A stretch of DNA of 52,027 bases from Micromonospora chalcea. Its GTDB lineage: Bacteria > Actinomycetota > Actinomycetes > Mycobacteriales > Micromonosporaceae. Under the pieces are notes generated by a model. The model saw only the letters and a program-made list of their open reading frames with translations, was not told the DNA's origin and did no database searches. Numbering within the stretch: the first letter of the stretch is position 1; each line of letters begins with the position of its first letter. The position numbers and the translations under genes are program-made. The stretch is from assembly GCF_002926165.1 (NCBI RefSeq), contig NZ_MAGP01000125.1:1-52027 (forward strand). The letters run 5' to 3'. Of this stretch, positions 43,559 through 51,868 are shown piece by piece.

Positions 43559-44815
43559 ATGCTGGTTCAGCGGCTCGGCGCGCCGAGCGACTTCGACCCG
43601 CTGCTGGAGCGCGTCCGGGACGCCCGCGTGGTGATGATCGGCGAGGCGACGCACGGCAGCTACGACTACTACCGGCTGCGGGAGCAGCTGACCCGGCGCC
43701 TCATCGCCGAGCAGGGGTTCGACTTCGTGGCGGTGGAGGGGGACTGGCCGGACTGCGACCGGGTGCACCGGTCGGTGGTCGGCGCGCCGGACGGGCTCGC
43801 CGATCCGCTGGTCGCGCTGGAACGGTTCGAACGCTGGCCCACCTGGATGTGGGCGAACGCCGAGGTGGCCCGCTTCTGCCGCTGGCTGCGGGCGTGGAAC
43901 CTGGAACGCCCGGAGGGGGAACGGGCCGGCTTCCACGGGCTGGACGTGTATTCCCTCTGGGAGTCGATGCAGGCCATCTTCGACTACCTGGGCGAGGAGG
44001 ACCCGGCCTCGCTGGAGGCGGCGCAGGAGGCGTACCGCTGCTTCGAGCCGTACGGCAAGCGGCCCGAGGAGTACGCGATGGCCAGCCGGTTCGTCTCCGC
44101 CCGGTGCGAGGAGGAGGTGGTCCGGCTGCTGGCGCGTACCCGGGAACAGGCCGCCGCGGACGGTCCGGACCGCTTCTCGGCCTGGCAGAACGCGGAGGTG
44201 GTGGCCGGCGCGGAGCGGTACTACCGGGCCATGGTCGGCGGCGGCCCCGAGTCGTGGAACGTGCGCGACATCCACATGGCCGACACGCTCGACCGGCTGC
44301 TCGACCGGTACGGGCCGGGCTCGCGGGGAATCGTGTGGGCGCACAACACGCACGTCGGCGACGCCCGGGCCACCGACATGGCGGCGGACGGGATGGTCAA
44401 CATCGGGCAGTTGGGCCGGGAACGGCACGGCCGGGACACGGTGGCGCTGATCGGCTTCGGGAGCTGGCGCGGCAGCGTGATATCCGCTCCGCGCTGGGGT
44501 TCCCCGGCCGAGGCGATGGTGGTGCCGCCGGCCCGGAAGGGCTCGGTGGAGCACCGGCTGCACGAGCTGATGCCGGACCGGGCGGTGCTGGTCTTCGGCG
44601 GCGACGACCAGCCGGAGTGGGTGACCGGCGAGGCGGACCACCGGGCCATCGGGGTGGTGTACGACCCGAGCTTCGAGTCCTGGGGCAACTACGTGCCGAC
44701 CCGGCTGGGCGAGCGCTACGACGCGTTCATCTGGTGCGACGAGACCACGGCGCTGCACCCGCTGCCGGCGCACGTCACGCCCGGCGAGATGGAGACGTAC
44801 CCGGCGGGGGTGTGA
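43559..44815 (+). CDS. Erythromycin esterase-family protein
   Basis: 418 residues. Family motifs are GEATHGSYDYYRLRE (catalytic His/Glu region), FVAVEGDWPDC, FHGLDVYSLWESM and WAHNTHVGD. True EreA/EreB enzymes hydrolyse macrolide lactones, but most actinobacterial members have unknown substrates (succinoglycan-type hydrolase homologues), so resistance should not be assumed. The start is uncertain: ATG 43559 gives the conserved region directly; ATG 43431 would add 43 Pro/Ala-rich residues. Neither has a strong ribosome site. Monocistronic; convergent with the MMPL gene. Confidence 0.85.
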   Translation: MLVQRLGAPSDFDPLLERVRDARVVMIGEATHGSYDYYRLREQLTRRLIAEQGFDFVAVEGDWPDCDRVHRSVVGAPDGLADPLVALERFERWPTWMWANAEVARFCRWLRAWNLERPEGERAGFHGLDVYSLWESMQAIFDYLGEEDPASLEAAQEAYRCFEPYGKRPEEYAMASRFVSARCEEEVVRLLARTREQAAADGPDRFSAWQNAEVVAGAERYYRAMVGGGPESWNVRDIHMADTLDRLLDRYGPGSRGIVWAHNTHVGDARATDMAADGMVNIGQLGRERHGRDTVALIGFGSWRGSVISAPRWGSPAEAMVVPPARKGSVEHRLHELMPDRAVLVFGGDDQPEWVTGEADHRAIGVVYDPSFESWGNYVPTRLGERYDAFIWCDETTALHPLPAHVTPGEMETYPAGV

Positions 44816-44850
44816 CCGGGTGGGGCCCGTCGGACCCCACCCGGTACGGC

Positions 44851-47031
44851 TCACACCTGGGCGTGCTGCTTCTCGGCGAGGTGGGCGCGCAGGCCCTCAC
44901 CTTCGACGTCCACGTTGGGCAGGATCTTGTTCAGCCAGCGCGGCAGCCACCAGGCGGCGTTGTTCAGCAGCGACATGACCGCCGGCACGATGGTCATCCG
45001 GACCACGAACGCGTCGATGGCGACGCCGATCGCGAGCGCGAAGCCCATCGACTTGATGATCGGGTCCTCCAGGAAGACGAAGCCGCCGAACACCGAGATC
45101 ATGATGAGCGCGGCGGCGGTGACCACCCGGGCACCGTGCCCCATGCCGTTGATGGTGGCCTGCTGCGCGGTGTCGCCGTGCACGAAGTCCTCGCGCATCC
45201 GGGAGACCAGGAAGACCTCGTAGTCCATGGCCAGGCCGAACAGGATGCCGATGAGCAGGATGGGCAGGAAGCTGACCAGCGGGGCCGGGGTGTCCAGGCC
45301 GACCAGGTCGGCCAGGTGGCCCTGCTGGAACACCGCCACGGTGATGCCGAACGTGGCCGCCACGGTGAGCAGGAAGCCCAGCGCCGCCTTGACCGGCACC
45401 AGGATCGACCGGAACACCAGCATCAGCAGCAGGATCGACAGGCCCACCACCAGCAGCAGGTAGACCGGCAGCGCGTCGGAGAGCTTCTCGGACACGTCGA
45501 TGCCGACCGCGGTGACGCCGGTGAGCAGCACGTCGGCGTTCTGGATGCCGGCGACCTGCTTGCGGATGTCCTGCACCACCGTCTCGGTGGCCTCGTCGGT
45601 CGGCCCGCTCTCCGGGATCACGCCGAGCAGCGCGGTACGCCCCGACGGGTCGACCTGCGGCGGGGCCACCGCGAGCACCCCGTCGGTCTTCTGGATCAGC
45701 GCGGTGACCTGCGGGATGGCGGCCTGGGTCGCCTGCGGCGAGTCGGCGGTCACCACGACCGCGAGCCGGCCGGTGAAGCCGGGGCCGAAGCCCTCCCGGA
45801 TCAGGTCGCTGCTGACCCGGGCCGGGGTGCCCTCGGCGGCGGCGGAGGCGTCCGGCAGCGCCAGGCGCATGTCCTGGGCCGGGATCGCGAGCAGGCCGAG
45901 GCCGAGCAGCCCGACCAGGATCACCGGGATGCGCAGCTTGGTCACCCACCGCGCCCAGCGGAAGCCGAAGCCGGAACGGTCCTCGGAGCCGGTGGCCGGG
46001 TCCTCGACCGCCTTGCGGTCACGCAGCTTGCGCGGCAGCACCTTGTAACCGGCGAAGCCGAGCAGCGCCCCGGCCAGCGTGATCGCCACCAGCACGGCGA
46101 TCGTGACGGTGCCGGCCGCGGCCAGGCCCATCACGGTGAGGAACGGGATGCCCACCACGGCCAGGCCGGCGAGCGCCACCACCACCGTGGCGCCGGCGAA
46201 GACCACAGCCGAGCCGGCGGTGCCGACCGCGCGGCCGACCGCCTCCTCCGGGGAGAGCCCGTCGAGGAGGTTCTGCCGGTGCCGGGAGGTGATGAACAGC
46301 GAGTAGTCGATGCCGACCGCGAGGCCGAGCATCAGCGCCAGGATCGGCGCGGTGCTGGTCAGCTCGACCGCGCCGCTGAGCGCGAACAGACCGGCCATGC
46401 CGACGCCGACGCCGATCAGCGCGTTCAGCATGGTCATCCCGGCCGCCACGAGCGAGCCGAACGTGATCACCAGGACGATCGCCGCGACCAGCACGCCGAT
46501 GGCCTCGGTCGAGCCGACCTCCGGCTCGGCGTTCAGCACCTCGCCGCCGGGGGCGATCTGCCAGCCCTGCGCCTCGGCCTGCTCGCCGACCTTCTCGTAC
46601 GCGTCGCGCTGCTCGTCGGTGATCTCGTCGACCCCGCCGGCGAACTGCACCTGGATCAGCGCGTAGCGGCCGTCCGGGGTGAGCGCCTGCGCCTGGTACG
46701 GGTCGACCGCGCCGACCGCGCCGGGCAGCGTGGCCGCCTCCTGCGTGACCTGCTTGACCAACCCCTGGCCGGCGGGCGTGGTGAGCGCGCCGTCCTGTGG
46801 CGCCTTGATCGCGATCGTGCCGGTGGCGCCGCTGGCCGCCGGGAAGCGGTCGGCGAGCAGGTCGATCGCCTTCTGCGACTCGGTGCCGGGCATGGTGAAG
46901 TTGCTCGCCGTCGGGCCCCGCAGCGTGGCCGCGGCCAGGCCGAGGCCGACGAGTACGACGAGCCAGATGACGGCGACGAGTCGCCGTCGGCGCAGAGATG
47001 CCCGGCCGAGCCGGTACAGCAGGGTCGCCAT
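44851..47031 (-). CDS. MMPL-family RND transporter
   Basis: 726 residues with the MMPL layout: one N-terminal helix (about 18-35), a large extracytoplasmic loop, helices 2-6 (about 180-330), a second loop, and helices 7-12 (about 510-700). Conserved stretches include GIDYSLFITSRHRQNL and GLAMDYEVFLVSRMRED, each with the Asp-Tyr pair used for proton coupling. Expected to export lipids or drugs with the proton gradient. ATG at 47031 has AAGGAAGGTCC. It follows the TetR gene by 28 bp in the same orientation, so it is probably the regulated target. Confidence 0.92.
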   Translation of the reverse strand: MATLLYRLGRASLRRRRLVAVIWLVVLVGLGLAAATLRGPTASNFTMPGTESQKAIDLLADRFPAASGATGTIAIKAPQDGALTTPAGQGLVKQVTQEAATLPGAVGAVDPYQAQALTPDGRYALIQVQFAGGVDEITDEQRDAYEKVGEQAEAQGWQIAPGGEVLNAEPEVGSTEAIGVLVAAIVLVITFGSLVAAGMTMLNALIGVGVGMAGLFALSGAVELTSTAPILALMLGLAVGIDYSLFITSRHRQNLLDGLSPEEAVGRAVGTAGSAVVFAGATVVVALAGLAVVGIPFLTVMGLAAAGTVTIAVLVAITLAGALLGFAGYKVLPRKLRDRKAVEDPATGSEDRSGFGFRWARWVTKLRIPVILVGLLGLGLLAIPAQDMRLALPDASAAAEGTPARVSSDLIREGFGPGFTGRLAVVVTADSPQATQAAIPQVTALIQKTDGVLAVAPPQVDPSGRTALLGVIPESGPTDEATETVVQDIRKQVAGIQNADVLLTGVTAVGIDVSEKLSDALPVYLLLVVGLSILLLMLVFRSILVPVKAALGFLLTVAATFGITVAVFQQGHLADLVGLDTPAPLVSFLPILLIGILFGLAMDYEVFLVSRMREDFVHGDTAQQATINGMGHGARVVTAAALIMISVFGGFVFLEDPIIKSMGFALAIGVAIDAFVVRMTIVPAVMSLLNNAAWWLPRWLNKILPNVDVEGEGLRAHLAEKQHAQV

Positions 47032-47059
47032 GGACCTTCCTTGTCCTCGCAGGTTCGGA

Positions 47060-47605
47060 TCAGATGGAGACTTCGAGCGCGCGGTACGCGACGGCGAGCA
47101 GCGCGGGTCGCAGCTGTTCGTCGGGGATGTCCAGGAACTCGCCGCAGGTCTCGGCGATGCCGGCGAGCACGACGAGCGCCGCGACCCGGGCCTCGGGCCG
47201 GTCGGAGAAGCCGGCGAACGCCGCGACCAGCCGTTCGGAGATCTGCTGGATGTGCATGAACGTGGGCTGCTGGAGCAGGTCGGAGAACTCGCCGCGGAGC
47301 AGCGCGATCTCGCGGCGGAAGCGGACCGCCAGGTCGACGAAGCCCTCCGCCGCGACGCGCTGGGCGTCCGCGCCGGTGTGCTCGGCGATCCGGGTGTCGA
47401 GTTCCTCCAGTACCGCGATGGCCGGCGCCATCAGCTCGCCGAGCAGCGCGTCCTTGCTGGCGAAGTGGTAGAGCACTGTGGCTTTGGAGCAGCCGACCTC
47501 ACGGGCGATGTCCTGGAGTGAGGTGCCCTTGTAGCCGGTGACGGCGAACCGCCGAGCCGCCGCGGTGAGCAACTCGTCGTGGGTGGCCGGGGTGGGGCGC
47601 GCCAT
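47060..47605 (-). CDS. TetR-family transcriptional regulator
   Basis: 181 residues. N-terminal HTH (about 10-55) with the typical FAVTGYKGTSLQDIAREVGCSKATVLYHF and a helical ligand-binding domain. It precedes the MMPL transporter gene and probably represses both through the twin palindromes at 47619-47654. ATG at 47605 gives MARPTPATHDE; ATG at 47617 would start only 2 bases from the first palindrome. Ligand unknown. Divergent intergenic region with the HxlR gene side ends at 47698. Confidence 0.92.
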   Translation of the reverse strand: MARPTPATHDELLTAAARRFAVTGYKGTSLQDIAREVGCSKATVLYHFASKDALLGELMAPAIAVLEELDTRIAEHTGADAQRVAAEGFVDLAVRFRREIALLRGEFSDLLQQPTFMHIQQISERLVAAFAGFSDRPEARVAALVVLAGIAETCGEFLDIPDEQLRPALLAVAYRALEVSI

Positions 47606-47618
47606 GACATCAAGCATG

Positions 47619-47654
47619 CCTGACCGATCGGTCAGGTGCTGACCGATCGGTCAG
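47619..47654. promoter_or_regulatory. Twin perfect TetR operators
   Basis: CCTGACCGATCGGTCAGG (47619-47636) is a perfect 18-bp palindrome, and CTGACCGATCGGTCAG (47639-47654) is a perfect 16-bp copy; the centres are 19 bp apart. Lying directly in front of the TetR gene, they fit two dimers controlling the tetR-mmpL operon. TGACCGATCGGTCA is a common core of TetR-family operators. Confidence 0.85.
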
Positions 47655-47697
47655 ATAGAGCGCGTGGTGTTCGCCACATAAGGGCGATTTCAGTTGT

Positions 47698-48099
47698 TCA
47701 GGCCGGTGGGTGGCCGTGCCTACGGTCGTACTCGGCCCGGGCCGCGCTGATCGCCTCGCGGTGCCGTTCGGCCCAGCTGGTCAGCGCCACCAGCGAGTCG
47801 TACAGCTCGCGGGCCATCGGGGTGGCCGTGTACTCGACCTTCGGCGGCACGCAGGGGTGGACATGCCGGTCCAGCAGCCCGTCCCGCTCCAGGTTGCGCA
47901 GCGTCAGCGTGAGCATCCGGCGGCTGATCCCCTCCACCCGGCGCTCCAGCTCGGTGAAGCGGACCGGGCCGGCCGAGGCGGCGATCAGGATGCCGATGGC
48001 CCACTTCCCGCCCACCCGGTCCAGCGCCTCCCGCACGGTGCAGGCGCTCGCCTGCTCCGCCGCGCCCGATCCGCACCGGTCCGCCTCTGCCTCGCCCAC
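47698..48099 (-). CDS. HxlR-family transcriptional regulator
   Basis: 133 residues. Winged helix with family text VREALDRVGGKWAIGILIAASAGPVRFTELERRVEGISRRMLTL trimmed to its core: ALDRVGGKWA and GISRRMLTLTLRNLERDGL, ending with a VEYTATPMARELYDSL wing and helix. A Cys (residue about 20) lies before the HTH, as in redox- or aldehyde-sensing members. The GTG start at 48099 is chosen for normal family length; the longer frame crosses into the divergent LigD gene. Target unknown, perhaps the divergent gene. Confidence 0.85.
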   Translation of the reverse strand: MGEAEADRCGSGAAEQASACTVREALDRVGGKWAIGILIAASAGPVRFTELERRVEGISRRMLTLTLRNLERDGLLDRHVHPCVPPKVEYTATPMARELYDSLVALTSWAERHREAISAARAEYDRRHGHPPA

Positions 48100-48190
48100 G
48101 CCCCGATCGTCGCAGGTGCCGGCCGGTGAGGCGCGCGCCGGGCACCGTGTCGGGGTTGCCGAGCCGGGCCCGGCCCGGGATGGTGGTCCG

Positions 48191-49150
48191 ATGGGCGCCG
48201 CCGACGAGACCCGGGCCGGAGTGTCGCTGACCAACCTCGACCAGCCGCTGTTCGACGGCGCCGGGGCGACCAAACGCGACCTGGTCGACTACCTCGACGC
48301 GATGGCTGACCGGATCCTGCCGGAACTGCGGGACCGGCCGCTGTCGGTGCTGCGGGTGCGGCCCGGCCAGGAGCCGTTCATGCAGAAGAACCTGCCGAAG
48401 TACACGCCCGACTGGGTGCGCCGTACCGAGGTGTGGGCCGAGGCGTCGCGCCGGCGCATTTCGTACGCCCTCTGCGACGACCGGCGGACGCTGCTCTGGT
48501 TCGCCAACCAGCGGGCCGTCGAGTACCACCCGACGCTCGGCCGGGCCGCGCAGCCCGAGCACCCGACCCACCTGGTGCTCGACCTCGACCCGCCGGAGGG
48601 CGACTCGTTCCCGGCCGCCGTGCGGGTCGCGCTGCTGGTCCGGCAGGCGCTCGCCGACGCCGGGCTGGCCGGCGCGGTGAAGACGAGCGGCGCGAAAGGG
48701 CTGCACGTGATCGTGCCGGTCGACCCGGCCACCACGGCGGAGGAGGCCGCCGCCGCGACCCGGGCGCTCGCCGTCCGTACCGAACGGCTCGACCCGGCGG
48801 CCGCGACCACCGCGTTCATCGTCGCCGACCGCGGCGGCCGCGTCTTCGTCGACTCCACCCGGGCGTACGGGGCGACTGTGGTGGCCGCCTACAGTCCCCG
48901 GATCCGGCCCGGCGCCCCGGTGTCGTACCCGGTGGGCTGGACCGACCTGGAGAGCGCGAGCCCGGCCGACTTCACCGTGCGGACCGTGCCCGCGCTGCTG
49001 GGCGACCGGGATCCCTGGGCGGAGGCGCTGCCCGCGCCGCAGCGGCTGCCGGCGGACCTGGTCGAGCAGGGACGGACCATCCCGGTGGCCCGGGTGCAGG
49101 CGATGCACGAGGGCAAGCGACGCGCGAAGGCCCGGCGCGAGGCCGGGTGA
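48191..49150 (+). CDS. Stand-alone LigD polymerase/primase domain protein
   Basis: 319 residues comprising only the POL domain of non-homologous end-joining ligase LigD. Conserved features are FMQKNLPKYTPDWV, the metal-binding LDLDPP (Asp-x-Asp), TSGAKGLHVIVPVD and VDSTRAYGATVVAAYSPR. It would add nucleotides, with a preference for ribonucleotides, at broken ends. Ligase and nuclease domains are absent here; separate genes for ligase and Ku would be needed elsewhere. ATG at 48191; the upstream open frame overlaps the HxlR promoter. Divergent from the HxlR gene. Confidence 0.9.
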   Translation: MGAADETRAGVSLTNLDQPLFDGAGATKRDLVDYLDAMADRILPELRDRPLSVLRVRPGQEPFMQKNLPKYTPDWVRRTEVWAEASRRRISYALCDDRRTLLWFANQRAVEYHPTLGRAAQPEHPTHLVLDLDPPEGDSFPAAVRVALLVRQALADAGLAGAVKTSGAKGLHVIVPVDPATTAEEAAAATRALAVRTERLDPAAATTAFIVADRGGRVFVDSTRAYGATVVAAYSPRIRPGAPVSYPVGWTDLESASPADFTVRTVPALLGDRDPWAEALPAPQRLPADLVEQGRTIPVARVQAMHEGKRRAKARREAG

Positions 49151-49162
49151 GCCCGGTCCGCG

Positions 49163-49249
49163 TCAGCGCCGCCCGGTCCTCGCCGCCGGCGGGTGCTTGC
49201 CCCAGGTGAACGCGATGAGCACCACGGCCAGGGCCCAGGTGACGATCAT
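49163..49249 (-). CDS. Possible 28-residue single-helix membrane peptide
   Basis: MIVTWALAVVLIAFTWGK is followed by a Pro/Arg tail ending at TGA 49163. One hydrophobic helix and a basic C-terminus. No ribosome site is visible, and its ATG overlaps the end of the LuxR-like fragment by 4 bases. It may be a small protein or the remnant of a longer membrane gene whose upstream frame (ETHPIWT before the Met) looks coding-like. Confidence 0.3.
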   Translation of the reverse strand: MIVTWALAVVLIAFTWGKHPPAARTGRR

Positions 49250-50226
49250 CGTCCAGATCGGGTGGGTCTCGGTGGCCGGGCGGCGGGCTCGCCCGCGTCC
49301 ACCTCCCGCAGGATCCGCGCGGCGCGGGGCAGGTCGCCGCAGGCGGTTGCGCGGGCCGCGTTCGCCAGGGCCAGCCGGATGGCGCCGCCGGGGGAGGGGC
49401 TGCGCTCGTGCGCCCGCTGGGCCGCCGCCACCAGCTCGGCGGCGTCGGGGTGCCCGAACCGGGCCGCCAGCGACGCCAGCATGGTGAGCGTCCAGCTCCG
49501 CCCCGCGACGTCCAGCTCCTGGTTCAGCGCCCGCCCGAGGTACGTCAGGGACAGCGAGGGACGCTGGGTCGCGTAGTAGGCGCCGAGCCGCCCGAGCAGC
49601 ATCGCCCGCTGGCGTGGCCCGTACCGGTCGGCGGCGACCTCCCGGTGCAGCATCCGCAGCGTCTCGTCCACCCGGCCCGCCAGGTAGAGGTTGTCGGCGA
49701 CGTCGACCAGCCAGGCCAGGCGCGCCTCCGCCGCCCCGGGCGCGGGGGCGGCCAGCAGCAGATCAGCGGCCAGGCTGGGACCGACCGCCGGGTCGACCGC
49801 CAGCCGCGCGGCCAGCGCCGAGGCGGACCGGCTCACCGCCGGCAGGACCCGCAGCAGCTGCCGGGCCGCCTGGGCCGGGCGCCCGGCGTCGGCGAGCACC
49901 TCGGCCGCCGCCTCGCGCAGCGCCTGCCGCACCGAGGGCGGGGTGTCCCGCAGTACGTCGTCGCGCAACGCGATGGAAGACAGCCGCAGCCCGGCGGCGG
50001 TGTCGACGAGGAACCCGCGCGCGATCAGTTCCTCCACCGTCGCGTCGATCCGCTCGTCCGACGTGGTGCCGGTGTGCGCGGCCACCGCTTCGAGGAACCA
50101 CAGCCCGGGGGCGTCCGCGACGGCGACGGCGCGCATCACCGATCGGTGCGCGGTGGTCAGCGAGGAGGGTACGCCCGTGTGCATCTTGGGGCGGTTGGTC
50201 AACGGAGTCTCGGGCAACTGGCTCAC
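49246..50226 (-). CDS. LuxR/LAL-type regulator fragment lacking ATPase and HTH
   Basis: 326 residues. Resembles the middle of large ATP-binding LuxR (LAL) regulators: a winged-helix-like segment (LEAVAAHTGTTSDERIDATVEELIARGFL, about 44-72 in trimmed form), SVRQALREAAAEVLADAGRP, and TPR-like helices through ARILREVDAGE. The N-terminal Walker A ATPase and C-terminal LuxR HTH are both missing. The last 13 residues (Pro/Arg/Ala) look like read-through into non-coding sequence. GTG at 50226. Either a decayed regulator or a stand-alone TPR protein; I favour decay. Confidence 0.6.
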   Translation of the reverse strand: MSQLPETPLTNRPKMHTGVPSSLTTAHRSVMRAVAVADAPGLWFLEAVAAHTGTTSDERIDATVEELIARGFLVDTAAGLRLSSIALRDDVLRDTPPSVRQALREAAAEVLADAGRPAQAARQLLRVLPAVSRSASALAARLAVDPAVGPSLAADLLLAAPAPGAAEARLAWLVDVADNLYLAGRVDETLRMLHREVAADRYGPRQRAMLLGRLGAYYATQRPSLSLTYLGRALNQELDVAGRSWTLTMLASLAARFGHPDAAELVAAAQRAHERSPSPGGAIRLALANAARATACGDLPRAARILREVDAGEPAARPPRPTRSGR

Positions 50227-50287
50227 CTTCGCAGGTGCTGGGGTTCGACCCGTTCACCGCGAGGTTAGCCAGCTCGTGACCTGCCCA

Positions 50288-50303
50288 TCCCCGAATTCGG
50301 GGA
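50288..50303. promoter_or_regulatory. Perfect 16-bp palindrome TCCCCGAATTCGGGGA
   Basis: It lies 62 bp upstream of the LuxR-like fragment, between it and the tRNA terminator. CGGGGACAC is repeated at its right edge (50297) and again at 50319. Possible operator for a LuxR-type protein; no regulator assigned. Confidence 0.4.
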
Positions 50304-50331
50304 CACTGCTGCGCACGCCGGGGACACGACG

Positions 50332-50362
50332 AAGGCCCCTGACCGGGCTGGTCAAGGGCCTT
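50332..50362 (-). terminator. Terminator of tRNA-Arg
   Basis: 13-bp arms (50332-50344 and 50350-50362) with one G-U compatible mismatch around GGGCT, 14 bases past the tRNA 3' end on the minus strand. Confidence 0.75.
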
Positions 50363-50375
50363 GCGATGACTGCTC

Positions 50376-50450
50376 TGGTGCCCCCGGCAGGATTCGAACC
50401 TGCGCTCCCGCCTCCGGAGGGCGGTGCTCTATCCCCTGAGCTACGGGGGC
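50376..50450 (-). tRNA. tRNA-Arg(CCG), CCA encoded
   Basis: Cloverleaf on the minus strand: acceptor GCCCCCG pairs with CGGGGGC, D arm GCTC/GAGC, anticodon stem CCGCC/GGCGG with loop CTCCGGA (anticodon CCG, reads CGG), short variable loop, T arm CAGGTTCGAATCCTG, discriminator A followed by genomic CCA (50376-50378). CGG is a frequent Arg codon in GC-rich actinobacteria. Confidence 0.95.
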
Positions 50451-50525
50451 TCAGCGACCCGAGAAGAGTAGCAAACCCCGTCCCGGATCACCGAATCGGT
50501 ACCCCGCGAGTCGATCTTCGTCGGA

Positions 50526-51290
50526 TCAGGCGGCGGCGACGGCGCGACCACAGCTCGGCAGCGGATGCAGCACGACGCGCCGGGGCAGCCGACGGGGCCA
50601 TTCGTTGCGCGGCCACGAGCCGTCCACGATCAGGTGCACCGTGCGCTCCTCGGCGCCGCTGAGCCGCAGCACGAAGTCCCGGGGCAGCGGCGGATCCACC
50701 GACGGCGTGGTGACCATGAACCGCACCCGTCCCCGCGACGAGACCGCCGAGACCACGTCGGCGGCGGGCATGGTGCCGCGCAGGCGTACCCGGCCGATCC
50801 AGTAGACCTCGGCGGCGTGCTCCTGGGCCGCCCGCGTGATCGTCGGGTACTCGCTGCGTACCCACCGCTCGACCGCGCTGACGCACAGGCCGCAGGCCCG
50901 CTCGCGCGGCTCGCGCGGCCCGAGCCCCCAGGCCCGCAGGTACGCCCCGACGGTGCCGGCGTCCATCGCCAGCCCGAACCGGCGCTCGATGAGGGCGGTC
51001 AGGCTCTGCCGTGTCCAGAGCTCCTCGTCGAGGCCGAACTCGTCGGGGTGGACCCCCCGGAGCACGTCGATGAGTTCGAGTTCCTGTTCGCGGCTGAGCG
51101 TTCCCGGCTCGCCCTGCCGCAGTCCGCGACGGACGGCTGCCACCGCTCCGTCACCGCCGATGGTGTGGCGTCGGCACCAGCTGGTCACCGACCGCCCTGC
51201 GTCTCTGAGTGCAACCCCCACGTCTTGGGCAACGAGCCCGAATCGCAACTGGTCACGATATGTGGGTAGAAAACTCTCCAACCCCCACAA
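50526..51290 (-). CDS. IS630-derived HTH protein with incomplete transposase active site
   Basis: 254 residues. N-terminal HTH (about 15-45, DVGVALRDAGRSVTSWCRR) and a second winged HTH (about 85-130, WTRQSLTALIERRFGLAMDAGTVGAYLRAWGL in trimmed form: TVGAYLRAWGLGP) match IS630-family transposases. The catalytic part is reduced: the first DDE Asp site (usually HWGDETG) reads YWIGRVR, the second survives as LIVDGSW, and the final Glu helix is missing because the protein ends at VVLHPLPSCGRAVAAA. No terminal inverted repeats or target duplication were found. Either a decayed insertion sequence or a DNA-binding protein exapted from one. Sits next to tRNA-Arg. Confidence 0.75.
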   Translation of the reverse strand: MWGLESFLPTYRDQLRFGLVAQDVGVALRDAGRSVTSWCRRHTIGGDGAVAAVRRGLRQGEPGTLSREQELELIDVLRGVHPDEFGLDEELWTRQSLTALIERRFGLAMDAGTVGAYLRAWGLGPREPRERACGLCVSAVERWVRSEYPTITRAAQEHAAEVYWIGRVRLRGTMPAADVVSAVSSRGRVRFMVTTPSVDPPLPRDFVLRLSGAEERTVHLIVDGSWPRNEWPRRLPRRVVLHPLPSCGRAVAAA

Positions 51291-51429
51291 TGACCCGTTA
51301 ACCCCAAACCGTTACAAACCCCCAAACCGGGACATCTCACCCCCGGCCCCAACCTTCGACGTGGCCTCTCCGTCCCACCTCGACCGGCCCGCCTGCCTCG
51401 AACACATCACCCCGGGCCACGAGCCCACC

Positions 51430-51560
51430 CTTGATCGACTCCATCTCGCCGAAGTGGCTGCATCACACCCACCCTGATCTCGCCACCTCCCCGAACTGGT
51501 GTCGATCAAGAGCGGGGATGCCGCCACTTCCCCGAGCTGGTGTCGATCAAGCTCCGAACC
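51430..51560. repeat. 41-bp-period repeat family, locus 2 module A
   Basis: Inverted unit CTTGATCGACTCCATCTCGC at 51430-51464, then direct units starting at 51481 and 51522, exactly 41 bp apart. The conserved part (about 29 bp) reads CGCCAC-TCCCCGA-CTGGTGTCGATCAA, followed by about 12 variable bases. Confidence 0.85.
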
Positions 51561-51696
51561 GGAAGCGCGGGTACGCGAGGCGGGCGGGGTGCCCGGTCGG
51601 GCCGGCCTTCGGCCACCAGCCGACCCTCGGCACGGCCACCCCGTCCCACCCCGTCCTACCTCGACCGGCCAGCCTGCCCGAGCACATCACCCTGCT

Positions 51697-51868
51697 CCTG
51701 ATCCACTCCACCTCGCCGAAGTGGTTGCATCCCACCCACCTTGACCCCGCCACCTCCCCGAACTGGTGTCGATCAATGGCGGGGATAACGCCACCTCCCC
51801 GAGCTGGAGTGGATCAAGAGCGGGGAGGCGGCCGCTTCCCCGAGCTGGTGTCGATCAAGAGCCAGACC
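51697..51868. repeat. 41-bp-period repeat family, locus 2 module B
   Basis: Inverted unit near 51700-51731 (CTGATCCACTCCACCTCGCC), then three direct units starting at 51748, 51789 and 51830, each 41 bp apart. The flanks (ACCTCGACCGGCC-GCCTGCC before, ACCGGAAGCGCGG after) match module A, so the whole block was duplicated. Confidence 0.85.

Noticed and set aside
43559..44815. Macrolide resistance esterase
   Set aside because: Family membership alone does not show macrolide hydrolysis; no macrolide genes are nearby.
50288..51290. Integrated element at tRNA-Arg
   Set aside because: No integrase, no duplicated tRNA 3' end and no phage genes are visible; only a degenerate IS630-like gene lies nearby.
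51430..51868. CRISPR array
   Set aside because: Repeats of about 29 bp are regular, but the interval between them is only about 12 bp, repeats diverge, there are inverted copies, and no cas gene is present.
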